64,000 bases of DNA, taken from Paenibacillus timonensis. Lineage in GTDB: Bacteria; Bacillota; Bacilli; Paenibacillales; Paenibacillaceae. This document shows, piece after piece, positions 43,516 through 51,849 of this stretch. Where the stretch lies: positions 62,001 to 126,000 of the forward strand of contig NZ_WNZY01000003.1 of the NCBI RefSeq assembly GCF_009725205.1, in the 5' to 3' direction. The first letter of the stretch is position 1. Each line of letters begins with the position of its first letter. The notes beneath the pieces are model-generated. The model made no database searches. It was not told the DNA's origin and worked only from the letters and a program-made list of their open reading frames with translations. The position numbers and the translations under genes are program-made.

Positions 43516-45078
43516 TTAGTTCCCCGGAGTATATTCGTATAGGTAATCCTGGTTAATGATATCGTCGTTTCGTGCCGGAGGCGGAAACATCTGCTCCGCG
43601 GTGCGAATTGCCGTCAAGAGCGCCTTGGCTTTATTTACCGACTCTTGATATTCGTTCTCCGGAATCGAATCCCACACGATGCCCCCGCCCGCTTGCACGT
43701 AGGCCTTCCCTTGCTTGAACACGATCGTGCGGATCGTAATGCAGGAATCCATGTTCCCCGAGAACCCGAGATAGCCGATGGCTCCGGCGTACGTACCTCG
43801 TGCTTCACGCTCGAGCTCGGCAATGATCTCCATAGCCCGCAGCTTCGGCGCACCCGATACCGTCCCAGCCGGCAGGCAGGACAGAAAGGCATCGAAAAAA
43901 TCCTTGTCATCCCGCAGCCTGCCGGACACTTTGGATACCATGTGCATGACGTGAGAGTAACGCTCGATATCCATATAGGATTCGCATGTGACACTGCCGA
44001 AATCGGAGACGCGGCCCAAATCGTTACGGCCGAGGTCGACCAGCATCAGGTGCTCCGCCCGTTCCTTCTCATCCTGCAGCAGCTCGGCTTCCAGCGCCAA
44101 GTCCTCCGCTTCTGTGGCCCCCCGTGGTCTCGTTCCGGCAATCGGGCGGGTCTCCACACGGTCATTCTCTACCTTGACCAACGCCTCGGGCGACGTCCCA
44201 ACGATAATTTCCTCGTCCAGCTTGAGATAATACATATACGGCGACGGATTCAGCGTCCGCAAGACGCGGTAAACGTGAAGCGGATCGACTTCGGTTTCGA
44301 TATGGAATCGCTGCGAGAGCACCACTTGAAAAATATCGCCCGCGCGGATATATTCCTTCGCCTTATCTACATTTGCGATGAATTGCTCCTTCGTCAGGTT
44401 GGACTTTACGTCACCGAGGTCGGTCACCGCCGGCAGCGGCCTGCGGTTAAAGCTCTCGCCCGGCCCTTCCTGCTGCAGCAGATCGGCCGCCAGATCCAGC
44501 TTCGTCTCCGCCTCCGCATAAGCCCGGCGAATATCCTCATCGCGGTCACCCGGCTTGACGTGCACGTTGGCCACCAGCAAGATGCGTTGTTTTACGTGGT
44601 CGAACACAATCACTTGGTCGCAGAACATAAACTGCATATCTTGCAGATTCAGGTCATCGACCTGATGCGCAGGGAGTTTCTCATAATATTGCAGCAGATC
44701 ATAACCGAAAAACCCGATCGCCCCGCCTGTAAACGGCGGCATTTCCGGAAGCTTCGGACTGCGGTAGCCCCGCAGGATCGCCTTCAGCTCATCAACGGGC
44801 CGGGACGAGCGCAGCCGCTCTTCGCCGCCTTCACGACCGACCGTAATTTCGCCTTTCTTGGCCGAGATGGTCAGGAACGGATCGGTGCCGATAAAAGAAT
44901 ACCGTGCCCACTGACTGCCACCTTCTACGCTCTCCAGCAAAAATGCCCGCTCCCGCTGGGCGATACGACGGAAGATTCGAATCGGGGTTTCCATGTCGGC
45001 GAGCAGCGTACGGGCAATCGGGATCAGATTGTATTCGTTCGCCAAAGCAATGACCTGTTCTACTTGTGGGGTTGCCAT
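43516..45078 (-). CDS. trpE: anthranilate synthase component I
   Basis: TrpE converts chorismate to anthranilate with ammonia from a TrpG/PabA partner that is not encoded in this operon, so it is presumably elsewhere as in B. subtilis. The 520-residue protein carries the feedback-site motif FLLESVEGGSQWARYSFIG near the N-terminus and the chorismate-binding GTSPEALVKV and GTVSGAPKLRAMEII in the C-terminal domain. I start at MATPQ, 8 bases after GGAAG; the in-frame extension to 45114 runs into the attenuator terminator. Confidence 0.97.
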   Translation of the reverse strand: MATPQVEQVIALANEYNLIPIARTLLADMETPIRIFRRIAQRERAFLLESVEGGSQWARYSFIGTDPFLTISAKKGEITVGREGGEERLRSSRPVDELKAILRGYRSPKLPEMPPFTGGAIGFFGYDLLQYYEKLPAHQVDDLNLQDMQFMFCDQVIVFDHVKQRILLVANVHVKPGDRDEDIRRAYAEAETKLDLAADLLQQEGPGESFNRRPLPAVTDLGDVKSNLTKEQFIANVDKAKEYIRAGDIFQVVLSQRFHIETEVDPLHVYRVLRTLNPSPYMYYLKLDEEIIVGTSPEALVKVENDRVETRPIAGTRPRGATEAEDLALEAELLQDEKERAEHLMLVDLGRNDLGRVSDFGSVTCESYMDIERYSHVMHMVSKVSGRLRDDKDFFDAFLSCLPAGTVSGAPKLRAMEIIAELEREARGTYAGAIGYLGFSGNMDSCITIRTIVFKQGKAYVQAGGGIVWDSIPENEYQESVNKAKALLTAIRTAEQMFPPPARNDDIINQDYLYEYTPGN

Positions 45079-45414
45079 GTCTCTCACTTCCTTTTCGGTT
45101 TGGTTCAGAGCCAAATAAAAAAACCTCTACCGAAGTAGAGGTTCTGGGATTTGCGGTTTATGGGAAAGCACTGCTCCGCATCACGCGTATTCCCTCTCAT
45201 TCCCCACAAAAGGAAAGGACAAGAATCGCGCCCGGAAACAGGCTATTCGCTCAGCTAAACTCAGCTCATCTCAACTTATCTCTACTCAGCTCTAAAATGT
45301 CTCAATTCAAAACGCTCAAAAATCTCAACTAACTTGCTCTCATCTAACTTACACTCATCTAAAATCTAAAATAACTATACCTTATCGACAACCCGTTTGG
45401 CAACCCAAACCTGC
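45079..45414 (-). promoter_or_regulatory. trp operon leader: TRAP-binding region and attenuator
   Basis: Between aroH and trpE the minus strand carries more than a dozen GAG/TAG triplets between 45377 and 45250. Nine positions at 45292-45250 are spaced exactly 5 bases apart (eight GAG/TAG and one AAG), the geometry bound by the TRAP ring. About 100 bases further on lies a terminator. GAGTAGAG inside the TRAP site (45287-45280) can pair with CTCTACTT of the terminator's left arm, so it forms an antiterminator that bound TRAP would break. Tryptophan-charged TRAP should therefore stop transcription before trpE. Confidence 0.85.
45115..45143 (-). terminator. attenuator terminator of trpE
   Basis: Perfect 9-bp arms AACCTCTAC and GTAGAGGTT close a TTCG tetraloop and are followed by seven T on the minus strand. 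It ends about 35 bases before the trpE start codon. Confidence 0.92.
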
Positions 45415-45789
45415 TCAAGATCCGGAAACACTTAAGTCCGGCCGCAAACTGCGAGCTTCGTTCAAATAAACATGCTTCATGTCCCGTTGTCCTTTGCTTG
45501 TGTTCACCTGAATCAATAGGCGTATACATTTCGGCAGGGCACCTTGAACCGGGATCTCCGTCGAGCACATCAGCGGAACCATATCCCAGCCGCTTAAGAC
45601 CCGAATGGCACGGGCAGGAAAGGTGGCATCCAGGTCTGGTGTCACCGTGATCCAGACACTGCAAATATCCTCGGGTTCGATTTCGTTGCGCGCTACGATT
45701 TCTTTCAACAAGGCCGCCGTCGCGTCCAGAATCTCCTGTTCCTCGTTGCGGGCTACCGTTGTTGCTCCGCGAATGCCTCGGTTATACAT
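45415..45789 (-). CDS. aroH: chorismate mutase, AroH type
   Basis: AroH rearranges chorismate to prephenate. The 124-residue monofunctional trimer-type protein shows RGIRGATTVARNEEQEI, TPDLDATFPARAIR and HVYLNEARSLRPDLS, the known active-site segments of the Bacillus enzyme (Arg, Glu and Arg). It overlaps the 3' end of aroB by 8 bases and is the last gene before the trp attenuator. Confidence 0.96.
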   Translation of the reverse strand: MYNRGIRGATTVARNEEQEILDATAALLKEIVARNEIEPEDICSVWITVTPDLDATFPARAIRVLSGWDMVPLMCSTEIPVQGALPKCIRLLIQVNTSKGQRDMKHVYLNEARSLRPDLSVSGS

Positions 45790-46885
45790 ATTGTCCCTCC
45801 TCTTTCAATTCAGCGATCACTTGGCGAACTTCATCCAAAGTCACATCAGAGACAATTTCCACTTGCCCGATCTCCACAGGTAAAATAAATACCATCGTCT
45901 GTTCCTTAAATTTCTTGTCGTGCATCATCGCTCCGATTAAATCCTGCTCGTTTAAATGAGCCGGCATGGCCGTCGGCAGACCAAAGCCTCGCAGGATGGA
46001 CACCGTATCCGTATAAATTTGCGGATCCCTGCCCCGATTCACCGCCAGCTTCGCTGCGGCGGCCATTCCGATCGAAATCGCTTCACCATGTAAGAATTCG
46101 CCGTATCCGCCGATCGCTTCGATCGCATGGCCTAACGTATGCCCGAGGTTCAAGATCGCGCGGAGTCCGTTCTCCCGTTCATCAACAGATACGACTTGGG
46201 CCTTGATGGAGCAGCCTTGCGTTAAGCCGTAACCTAGCGCTTCGGGATCAAGAGCTAACAAATCGGCCGTATGCTCGCGGCACCAGTCCGCAAAAGCCGT
46301 ATCCCAAATCAATCCGTGCTTGATCATTTCGGACAGGCCGGCGCGGACGTCGCGCGGCGGCAAGCTTTGCAGGCTGTCCACGTCATAAAGCACCATCTCA
46401 GGTTGATGAAAAGCGCCGATCATGTTCTTAGCCAACCGATGATTCACCGCGACCTTTCCTCCGACACTGCTGTCGTGGGCCAGGATCGTTGTCGGCATCT
46501 GCACGAAGGTTACGCCGCGCATATACGTCGCCGCCACAAAGCCGGCCAAGTCGCCAACGACGCCGCCGCCGAGCGCTACCACGGCTGAGCAGCGGTCCAA
46601 ACCGCCTTCAATGGCCGTGGTCATGACATCCTCGTAAACATCCAGCGATTTTGACTTTTCTCCGGATTTGACCACTTTGCTGACTGTCCGGTATCCTTTG
46701 GCCTGTAGTGAGGCTTCGACAACCGGCAAATACTTTGGTGCGACATGGTCATCGGTCACGATCAGGATGGGGCTTTTCGTCGACAGCTGATGCTGTTCGA
46801 AGAAATCCCCGGCTTTCCCCAGCAAACCGCCGCCGATATAAATCGGATAAGAACGTTCACCCAAGTCAACCTGCAACGTTCTCAT
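45782..46885 (-). CDS. aroB: 3-dehydroquinate synthase
   Basis: AroB cyclises DAHP to dehydroquinate using NAD and a metal. The 367-residue protein has GGGVVGDLAGFVAATYMRGV (NAD binding) and metal ligands in LSEMIKHG and LNLGHTLGHAIE. I start at the ATG at 46885, 7 bases after GGAGG; the preceding TTG is less likely. It overlaps the aroC stop. Confidence 0.96.
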   Translation of the reverse strand: MRTLQVDLGERSYPIYIGGGLLGKAGDFFEQHQLSTKSPILIVTDDHVAPKYLPVVEASLQAKGYRTVSKVVKSGEKSKSLDVYEDVMTTAIEGGLDRCSAVVALGGGVVGDLAGFVAATYMRGVTFVQMPTTILAHDSSVGGKVAVNHRLAKNMIGAFHQPEMVLYDVDSLQSLPPRDVRAGLSEMIKHGLIWDTAFADWCREHTADLLALDPEALGYGLTQGCSIKAQVVSVDERENGLRAILNLGHTLGHAIEAIGGYGEFLHGEAISIGMAAAAKLAVNRGRDPQIYTDTVSILRGFGLPTAMPAHLNEQDLIGAMMHDKKFKEQTMVFILPVEIGQVEIVSDVTLDEVRQVIAELKEEGQYV

Positions 46886-48054
46886 CAATACTCCTCCAGC
46901 TGAGCCAGGTAGCCCTGGTAATTACGCTCGATCTCCCCGATCGAATCGCCGCCGAATTTCTCCAGGAACGCTTTGGCGACTTCCCAAGCAACCACATGCT
47001 CCAGCACGACGCTAGCCGCCGGAACGGCACAGGCGTCCGAACGCTCCACTTGGGCGGCAAACGCCTCGCGGGTGTCGATATCGACGCTTTGCAGCGGTTT
47101 GTACAGCGTCGGAATCGGCTTCATTACGCCGCGAACGACGATTGGCATGCCGTTGGTCATCCCGCCCTCGAAGCCTCCGAGCCGATTCGTAGCCCGATAG
47201 TAGCCCCGCTCCTCGCTGTACAGGATTTCGTCATGAACCTTGGAGCCCGGAAGTGTCCCGGCTTCGAAACCGATGCCGATTTCCACACCTTTGAACGCGT
47301 TAATCGACATCACCGCTTGCGCGATGCGTCCGTCCAACTTGCGGTCATACTGCACATGACTGCCCAGCCCGACCGGCACGCCTTCGACGATACATTCGAC
47401 GATCCCGCCGATGGAGTCGCCTTCTTCCTTGATTTTATCGATATAAGCCTCCATCTTCTTCTCCGTCTCGGCGTCGGCAACCCGTACTGAGGAAGCCTCC
47501 GTTACCCGTGCCAACTCGTCTAACGGCAAGTTATGAGGCGGCGCTTCGATTTCACCAATACGGATGACCTGACCGGCGATGCGAATCCCAAAGTGCTCCA
47601 GGAGTTGCTTGGCCACCGCTCCTACGGCGACACGAACCGCGGTTTCGCGTGCGCTCGAACGTTCAAGCACGTTACGCAGGTCTTTATGGTTATACTTCAA
47701 GCCACCGTTTAAATCGGCATGCCCCGGTCGAGGACGGTGAACTCTGCGCTTCTCTTCATCCGTGCCTTCAATCGGTTCAATATTCATGATTTTCTGCCAG
47801 TGCTTCCAGTCGTTATTCTCCACGACCAACGCCACCGGCGCTCCCGTCGTATACCCGTGACGGACGCCGCCGGCGATTTGCGCCGTATCCTTCTCGATTT
47901 GCATCCGCCGTCCCCGGCCATACCCTTTTTGACGACGGGCCAATTCAAAATTCAACGCTTCAAAATCCAGTTCCAGATGGCTTGGCAAACCTTCAATAAT
48001 CGCAGTCAACTGGGGTCCATGCGTCTCCCCCGCTGTTAAGTATCGTAAACTCAT
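46885..48054 (-). CDS. aroC: chorismate synthase
   Basis: AroC makes chorismate from EPSP with reduced FMN. The 389-residue protein shows the three family signatures: [17 protein letters not shown] at the N-terminus, [15 protein letters not shown] with ERSSARETA, and [19 protein letters not shown]. It is first in the aroC-aroB-aroH-trpEDCFBA-hisC-tyrA supraoperon, with its own promoter 65-95 bases upstream. Confidence 0.97.
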   Translation of the reverse strand: MSLRYLTAGETHGPQLTAIIEGLPSHLELDFEALNFELARRQKGYGRGRRMQIEKDTAQIAGGVRHGYTTGAPVALVVENNDWKHWQKIMNIEPIEGTDEEKRRVHRPRPGHADLNGGLKYNHKDLRNVLERSSARETAVRVAVGAVAKQLLEHFGIRIAGQVIRIGEIEAPPHNLPLDELARVTEASSVRVADAETEKKMEAYIDKIKEEGDSIGGIVECIVEGVPVGLGSHVQYDRKLDGRIAQAVMSINAFKGVEIGIGFEAGTLPGSKVHDEILYSEERGYYRATNRLGGFEGGMTNGMPIVVRGVMKPIPTLYKPLQSVDIDTREAFAAQVERSDACAVPAASVVLEHVVAWEVAKAFLEKFGGDSIGEIERNYQGYLAQLEEY

Positions 48055-48119
48055 GTTGTTGCGTTCCCCCTTTAAACTGTTAAACTGTAAAGAGCTAAAA
48101 CCCGATGATATCTTTGCTC

Positions 48120-48149
48120 ATTATAATATTGATTGCTGCATTCTGTCAC
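48120..48149 (-). promoter_or_regulatory. sigma-A promoter of the aromatic supraoperon
   Basis: GTGACA (5 of 6) and TATAAT (6 of 6) are 18 bases apart, leaving a leader of about 60 bases before aroC. No TRAP-type triplet cluster occurs here. Confidence 0.7.
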
Positions 48150-48288
48150 GTGGTGATTCGCTTTTGCGAGAATTTCCTTCGTTTCCGAACCGCTTTGCAG
48201 AGGAGCCGAAAAAAATCATAGCGCACCCCCGACACCGGTATTACATTAATGGCGTAATCCATAACTCTGAGTTGGAAAGGACCTTGTT

Positions 48289-49143
48289 ATGAAGCCACTT
48301 GACCACTTCGAAACCTGCTTCCCTCTCTTGGAAGATCACGCGCACACATACTTAAACCCGGACGAACTCAAGAATTTCCAATCCTTCTCCGGCAAGGAAG
48401 TCGCGCGGCAACTTAAAAATTTGCTTGAAAAGCCGCTCGCTGAGTTTACTAGCGTCAACGAGGCGTATTTTCGGGCGCGTTGGGCGGAATTGCTTCGTCT
48501 CCTCCATCCCGGAGAAGACCTGGTTCTGCTAGAGATCGCTTCGGGCGACGCAGACATGATTCCGCAAGCGATGGCCCGCACGCATCCTAAAGGCCTGTAC
48601 ATCACGGCCAACATGAACAAAGCGCTGAACGACAGTTTGTCCAGCAAAACCAAATCGCTAGCCTTGAAGATGAACATCATCAAGGATGATGCCGTGCGTA
48701 TTGCCGATTACACCGGTAAAGGCACCGTTGACGTCATCGCTTTCCAGCATGCCGTCAACGATGTTATTCAGTCCATCCTTTGCGACAAAGCGGGCATAGA
48801 TACCGTACACGCCGAATGGATGGAACTTCTGCCGCGCATGATCGAACTCGTCAAGCAGGAGTCGTCGCGGAATACTTTGGCCGCTCAAGTCAAGGAACCC
48901 TTCCTGGAATTGATGCGCGCATTGCTGGGAACCCTTCGGTCCGGCGGCTACGTTGCGATGAATCACTACCTGTTCCAGCTCGATCTGGATTGGGGTTATC
49001 CCCCCGATGTATTCGAGCACATGATCCCGATGACGCGCGAGTGGCTGCGCGAGCTTAAAAGCTGCCGTGAAATTACACTCGACGGTTTTGATTCTCAGTG
49101 GTGGATTATTCTTCAGAAAATCGAAAGCGAACCGTCGTATTAA
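48289..49143 (+). CDS. probable class I SAM-dependent methyltransferase
   Basis: The 284-residue soluble protein has an SAM-binding-like glycine loop in LVLLEIASGDADMIPQAM, followed by segments typical of Rossmann methyltransferases (GTVDVIAFQHAVNDV and LRSGGYVAMNHY). The acceptor is unknown. AAAGGA precedes the ATG. It is divergent from aroC and convergent with the CBS membrane protein; the two stop codons share TTAA. I do not recognise a named family. Confidence 0.65.
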   Translation: MKPLDHFETCFPLLEDHAHTYLNPDELKNFQSFSGKEVARQLKNLLEKPLAEFTSVNEAYFRARWAELLRLLHPGEDLVLLEIASGDADMIPQAMARTHPKGLYITANMNKALNDSLSSKTKSLALKMNIIKDDAVRIADYTGKGTVDVIAFQHAVNDVIQSILCDKAGIDTVHAEWMELLPRMIELVKQESSRNTLAAQVKEPFLELMRALLGTLRSGGYVAMNHYLFQLDLDWGYPPDVFEHMIPMTREWLRELKSCREITLDGFDSQWWIILQKIESEPSY

Positions 49144-50471
49144 TCCTCCCGCAACGCCCCCTCCAAAACGGGCGCATCGTTTCTCTTGACTGCCGCCAGC
49201 TTGCGGATCCGGTGCTGCCCGACTTCGCGCACGACGAACACATAGCCGCCGTACTCGAATTCCGGCTTTTCATTGATCGTCGGAATACGTTTGAGCTGCC
49301 CAATCATAAACCCGCTCAGGGTATCGTAGTGTTCGATAGGCAACTTGATACCCAGGATGTCCTGGGCATCATCGAGGGAAATCGTGCCGCTGAACAGATA
49401 ACTGCCCTCGCCAATCTGCTCGTATTCCCGCTCTTCCTCATCGTGCTCGTCATAGATATTCCCGACGATTTCCTCTAGCAAATCCTCCATCGTCACGATT
49501 CCGGCGGTGCCGCCATATTCGTCCACGACAATCGCCATGTGGATGCGGTTTTGCTGCATTTCCTCGAACAACTCATTTGTTTTTTTCGATATCGGGATAA
49601 AATACGGCGGCGTCACCAGCTCCTGCAAATTCCAGTTTTCCTTCTCCCCGGTGCGCAAAAATCGGATTAAATCCTTGCTGTGCAGAATTCCGATCAGGTT
49701 ATCAACCGTCTCCTCGTACACCGGGAACCGAGTATACTGCTCCTTGTCAGCGATTTCGGCCACGGTTTGTTGATCGGCATCCACAGGAATCGCCACGACG
49801 TCGATGCGGTGCGTCATGATATCCGATACGGTCAGGTTATCGAAATCAAAAATATTGTTGATCATCAGCCGTTCGCTAGGTTGAATCGTCCCCATTTCCT
49901 CCCCGGTATCCAGCATCATGCGGATCTCTTCTTCGGAGACCTCTTCATCATTGGCATTCGGATCGATACCAAATAGACGCACAAGCAGGTTGGTGGAGGT
50001 TGTCAGCAACTTCACGAACGGCGCGGTTGCTTTGGATAACACCGACAACGTCGTGGCCGCGAACATCGCCATGGCTTCGGCTTTTTTCATCGCGACCCGC
50101 TTCGGCACCAATTCGCCAAGTACCAGCTGGAAGTAGGAGAGCAGTAGCGTAATGACGATCAGTGAGATCGTACTCAGCACGTTTTCGGGAATCGGCAACC
50201 CGAAGCGGATCAGATAAGCAGCCAGGTCACCGGCAAAGCTCTCCCCGGCAAAGGCACTGGCAAAAAAGCCCGCCAAGGTAATCCCGATTTGAATCGTAGC
50301 CAGGAACTTGCTGGGCTCGCCGAGCAAACCGACGATGACCTTCGCTTTCCGATGGCCCTGTCCCGCCATCGCTTTGATTTTGTTATCGTTTAGGGAGATC
50401 AAGGCGATTTCGGATGCGGCAAAAAAAGCATTAATCAAAATTAAGATCAAAATGACCAAGAGTTCCAACAA
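49140..50471 (-). CDS. CNNM/CBS-domain membrane protein (HlyC/CorC family)
   Basis: The 443-residue protein has an N-terminal DUF21/CNNM membrane domain with about four helices (first LLVILILILINAFFAASEIALISL), two CBS domains (around 205-325, including MTHRIDVVAIP and AIVVDEYGGTAGIVTMEDLLEEIVG) and a C-terminal CorC_HlyC domain. Family members act in magnesium or other ion efflux. No ATG fits; a TTG at 50471 lies 9 bases after GGAGG and is the likely start. Confidence 0.88.
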   Translation of the reverse strand: MLELLVILILILINAFFAASEIALISLNDNKIKAMAGQGHRKAKVIVGLLGEPSKFLATIQIGITLAGFFASAFAGESFAGDLAAYLIRFGLPIPENVLSTISLIVITLLLSYFQLVLGELVPKRVAMKKAEAMAMFAATTLSVLSKATAPFVKLLTTSTNLLVRLFGIDPNANDEEVSEEEIRMMLDTGEEMGTIQPSERLMINNIFDFDNLTVSDIMTHRIDVVAIPVDADQQTVAEIADKEQYTRFPVYEETVDNLIGILHSKDLIRFLRTGEKENWNLQELVTPPYFIPISKKTNELFEEMQQNRIHMAIVVDEYGGTAGIVTMEDLLEEIVGNIYDEHDEEEREYEQIGEGSYLFSGTISLDDAQDILGIKLPIEHYDTLSGFMIGQLKRIPTINEKPEFEYGGYVFVVREVGQHRIRKLAAVKRNDAPVLEGALRED

Positions 50472-50532
50472 TTCATTCCACCTCCAAAAATTTCCCCGTT
50501 TTAGTTTGAGGTTGTCGCCCCGCGGATATACG

Positions 50533-50577
50533 CAAAAAGGCATAACCCGCCGCCAAAAAATTGACGCAGGTTATGCC
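50533..50577 (-). terminator. intrinsic terminator of the 27-aa peptide gene
   Basis: Nine-base arms GGCATAACC and GGTTATGCC, with further pairing inside, are followed by TTTTT on the minus strand. The peptide stop codon lies in the 5' arm. Confidence 0.8.
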
Positions 50578-50654
50578 TGAACTCCGTCGATGACGAATAA
50601 GTTATGCTTTATTTGTGCTGTGTTGCTACTCTCCGGGTCGTCCGAATCGCTCAT
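50571..50654 (-). CDS. 27-residue peptide gene with its own promoter and terminator
   Basis: The ATG at 50654 lies 8 bases after AGGAGAGG. The peptide starts with an acidic, Ser-rich segment (MSDSDDPESSNT) and ends with LFVIDGVQA; it has no signal sequence or membrane helix. A perfect consensus promoter lies about 35 bases upstream and a terminator overlaps the stop, so the transcript appears made for this peptide alone (or as an RNA with an incidental ORF). I do not recognise it. Confidence 0.65.
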   Translation of the reverse strand: MSDSDDPESSNTAQIKHNLFVIDGVQA

Positions 50655-50688
50655 CGATGAAACCTCTCCTGACCTGAATTTATTAATT

Positions 50689-50717
50689 ATTATAGAAAGC
50701 CCCCCTGCTGCTGTCAA
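50689..50717 (-). promoter_or_regulatory. consensus sigma-A promoter of the 27-aa peptide gene
   Basis: TTGACA and TATAAT are both perfect and 17 bases apart. The transcript would begin near 50682. Confidence 0.85.
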
Positions 50718-50740
50718 GAACGCTTCCAACGGTGAAACGC

Positions 50741-50786
50741 AAAAAAAAGCGCCGTATCCCGCCCTGCATGGCGAAACCTCGACGCT
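50741..50786 (-). terminator. intrinsic terminator of the 57-aa gene
   Basis: AGCG...GGCG-CATGCAG-... GCGCT forms an imperfect stem (AGCG/CGCT outside, CGCC/GGCG inside) followed by eight T on the minus strand, 38 bases after the 57-aa gene stop. Confidence 0.65.
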
Positions 50787-50823
50787 GTTAACGATCTTCA
50801 ATTCGTTTGGGCCTACTGTCAGC

Positions 50824-50997
50824 CTATCTAAGTCCCGAAGCGGGTTGATTTTCCAGGGAAGCAGCGCGCCGAGGATCTAACGGAAAATCCTCCAGCATTC
50901 TTTTCAGATGCGGACCCTCGATGCCCAGCACCTGCGCACATTCCTGCGGCGTCAAGAATCCCCGCCGGTACGCTTCGATCACCTTTCGCTTGTCCAT
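50824..50997 (-). CDS. small hypothetical protein, 57 aa
   Basis: The ATG at 50997 is preceded by GGAGG at a spacing of 7 bases. The product has a helix-turn-helix-like first half (KVIEAYRRGFLTPQECAQVLGI) and a polar tail (DPRRAASLENQPASGLR). It lies upstream of the 27-aa peptide unit, with a terminator between them. The frame is easily missed because a longer overlapping frame covers it. The HTH resemblance is by eye only; family unknown. Confidence 0.65.
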   Translation of the reverse strand: MDKRKVIEAYRRGFLTPQECAQVLGIEGPHLKRMLEDFPLDPRRAASLENQPASGLR

Positions 50998-51073
50998 GAC
51001 CTGACCTCCATTGACTGTATGGTCCCAGTATAGGATACATCAAACCATTCTATACCATCTCTTTGGCTTCTTA

Positions 51074-51843
51074 TCGCGAAGTAGCTCAGGTGAAGCGAAA
51101 TCGGCTTCGAATCTTGAATTCAGTTGCTCGCTCCGTTGCTCACGTAGGCCTCCCTACGCTCCGCTACTCACTCCCAACTTCATCCAACCTTCTCGACGCT
51201 AAGAAGCCAAAACTTTTGATCGCGAAGTAGCTCGGGTGAAGCGAAATCGGCTTCGAATCTTGAATTCAGTTGCTCGCTCCGTTGCTCACGTAGGCCTCCC
51301 TACGCTCCGCTACTCACTCCCAACTTCATCCAACCTTCTCGACGCTAAGAAGCCAAAACTTTTGATCGCGAAGTAGCTCGGGTGAAGCGAAATCGGCTTC
51401 GAATCTTGAATTCAGTTGCTCGCTCCGTTGCTCACGTAGGCCTCCCTACGCTCCGCTACTCACTCCCAACTTCATCCAACCTTCTCGACGCTAAGAAGCC
51501 AAAACTTTTGATCGCGAAGTAGCTCAGGTGAAGCGAAATCGGCTTCGAATCTTGAATTCAGTTGCTCGCTCCGTTGCTCACGTAGGCCTCCCTACGCTCC
51601 GCTACTCACTCCCAACTTCATCCAACCTTCTCGACGCTAAGAAGCCAAAACTTTTGATCGCGAAGTAGCTCAGGTGAAGCGAAATCGGCTTCGAATCTTG
51701 AATTCAGTTGCTCGCTCCGTTGCTCACGTAGGCCTCCCTACGCTCCGCTACTCACTCCCAACTTCATCCAACCTTCTCGACGCTAAGAAGCCAAAACTTT
51801 TGATCGCGAAGTAGCTCGGGTGAAGCGAAATCGGCTTCGAATC
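51074..51843. repeat. 146-bp tandem repeat, five full copies and a partial sixth (interspersed element, copy 3)
   Basis: TCGCGAAGTAGCTC begins at 51074, 51220, 51366, 51512, 51658 and 51804, an exact period of 146 bases. The copies look identical except for one A/G variant (AGCTCAGGTG in copies 1, 4, 5; AGCTCGGGTG in 2, 3 and the partial copy) and a divergent left edge of copy 1. Each contains the core CGAATCTTGAATTCAG, a palindrome-like CGTAGG-CCTC-CCTACG segment and the ending AACCTTCTCGACGCTAAGAA, which relate it to the element near 36.5 kb in inverted orientation. The array ends 7 bases from the cheR stop codon. There is no ORF with a ribosome site. Confidence 0.9.
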
Positions 51844-51849
51844 CGCCCC

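Noticed and set aside
43645-45138. 497-codon plus-strand ORF opposite trpE
   Set aside because: It is the antisense shadow of a highly conserved trpE with biased codon use. It has no ribosome site and no recognisable domain.
48053-48292. 79-codon plus-strand ORF before the methyltransferase, overlapping it as ATGA
   Set aside because: Its start lies inside aroC, no ribosome site is present, and it covers the aroC promoter. The composition is not protein-like.
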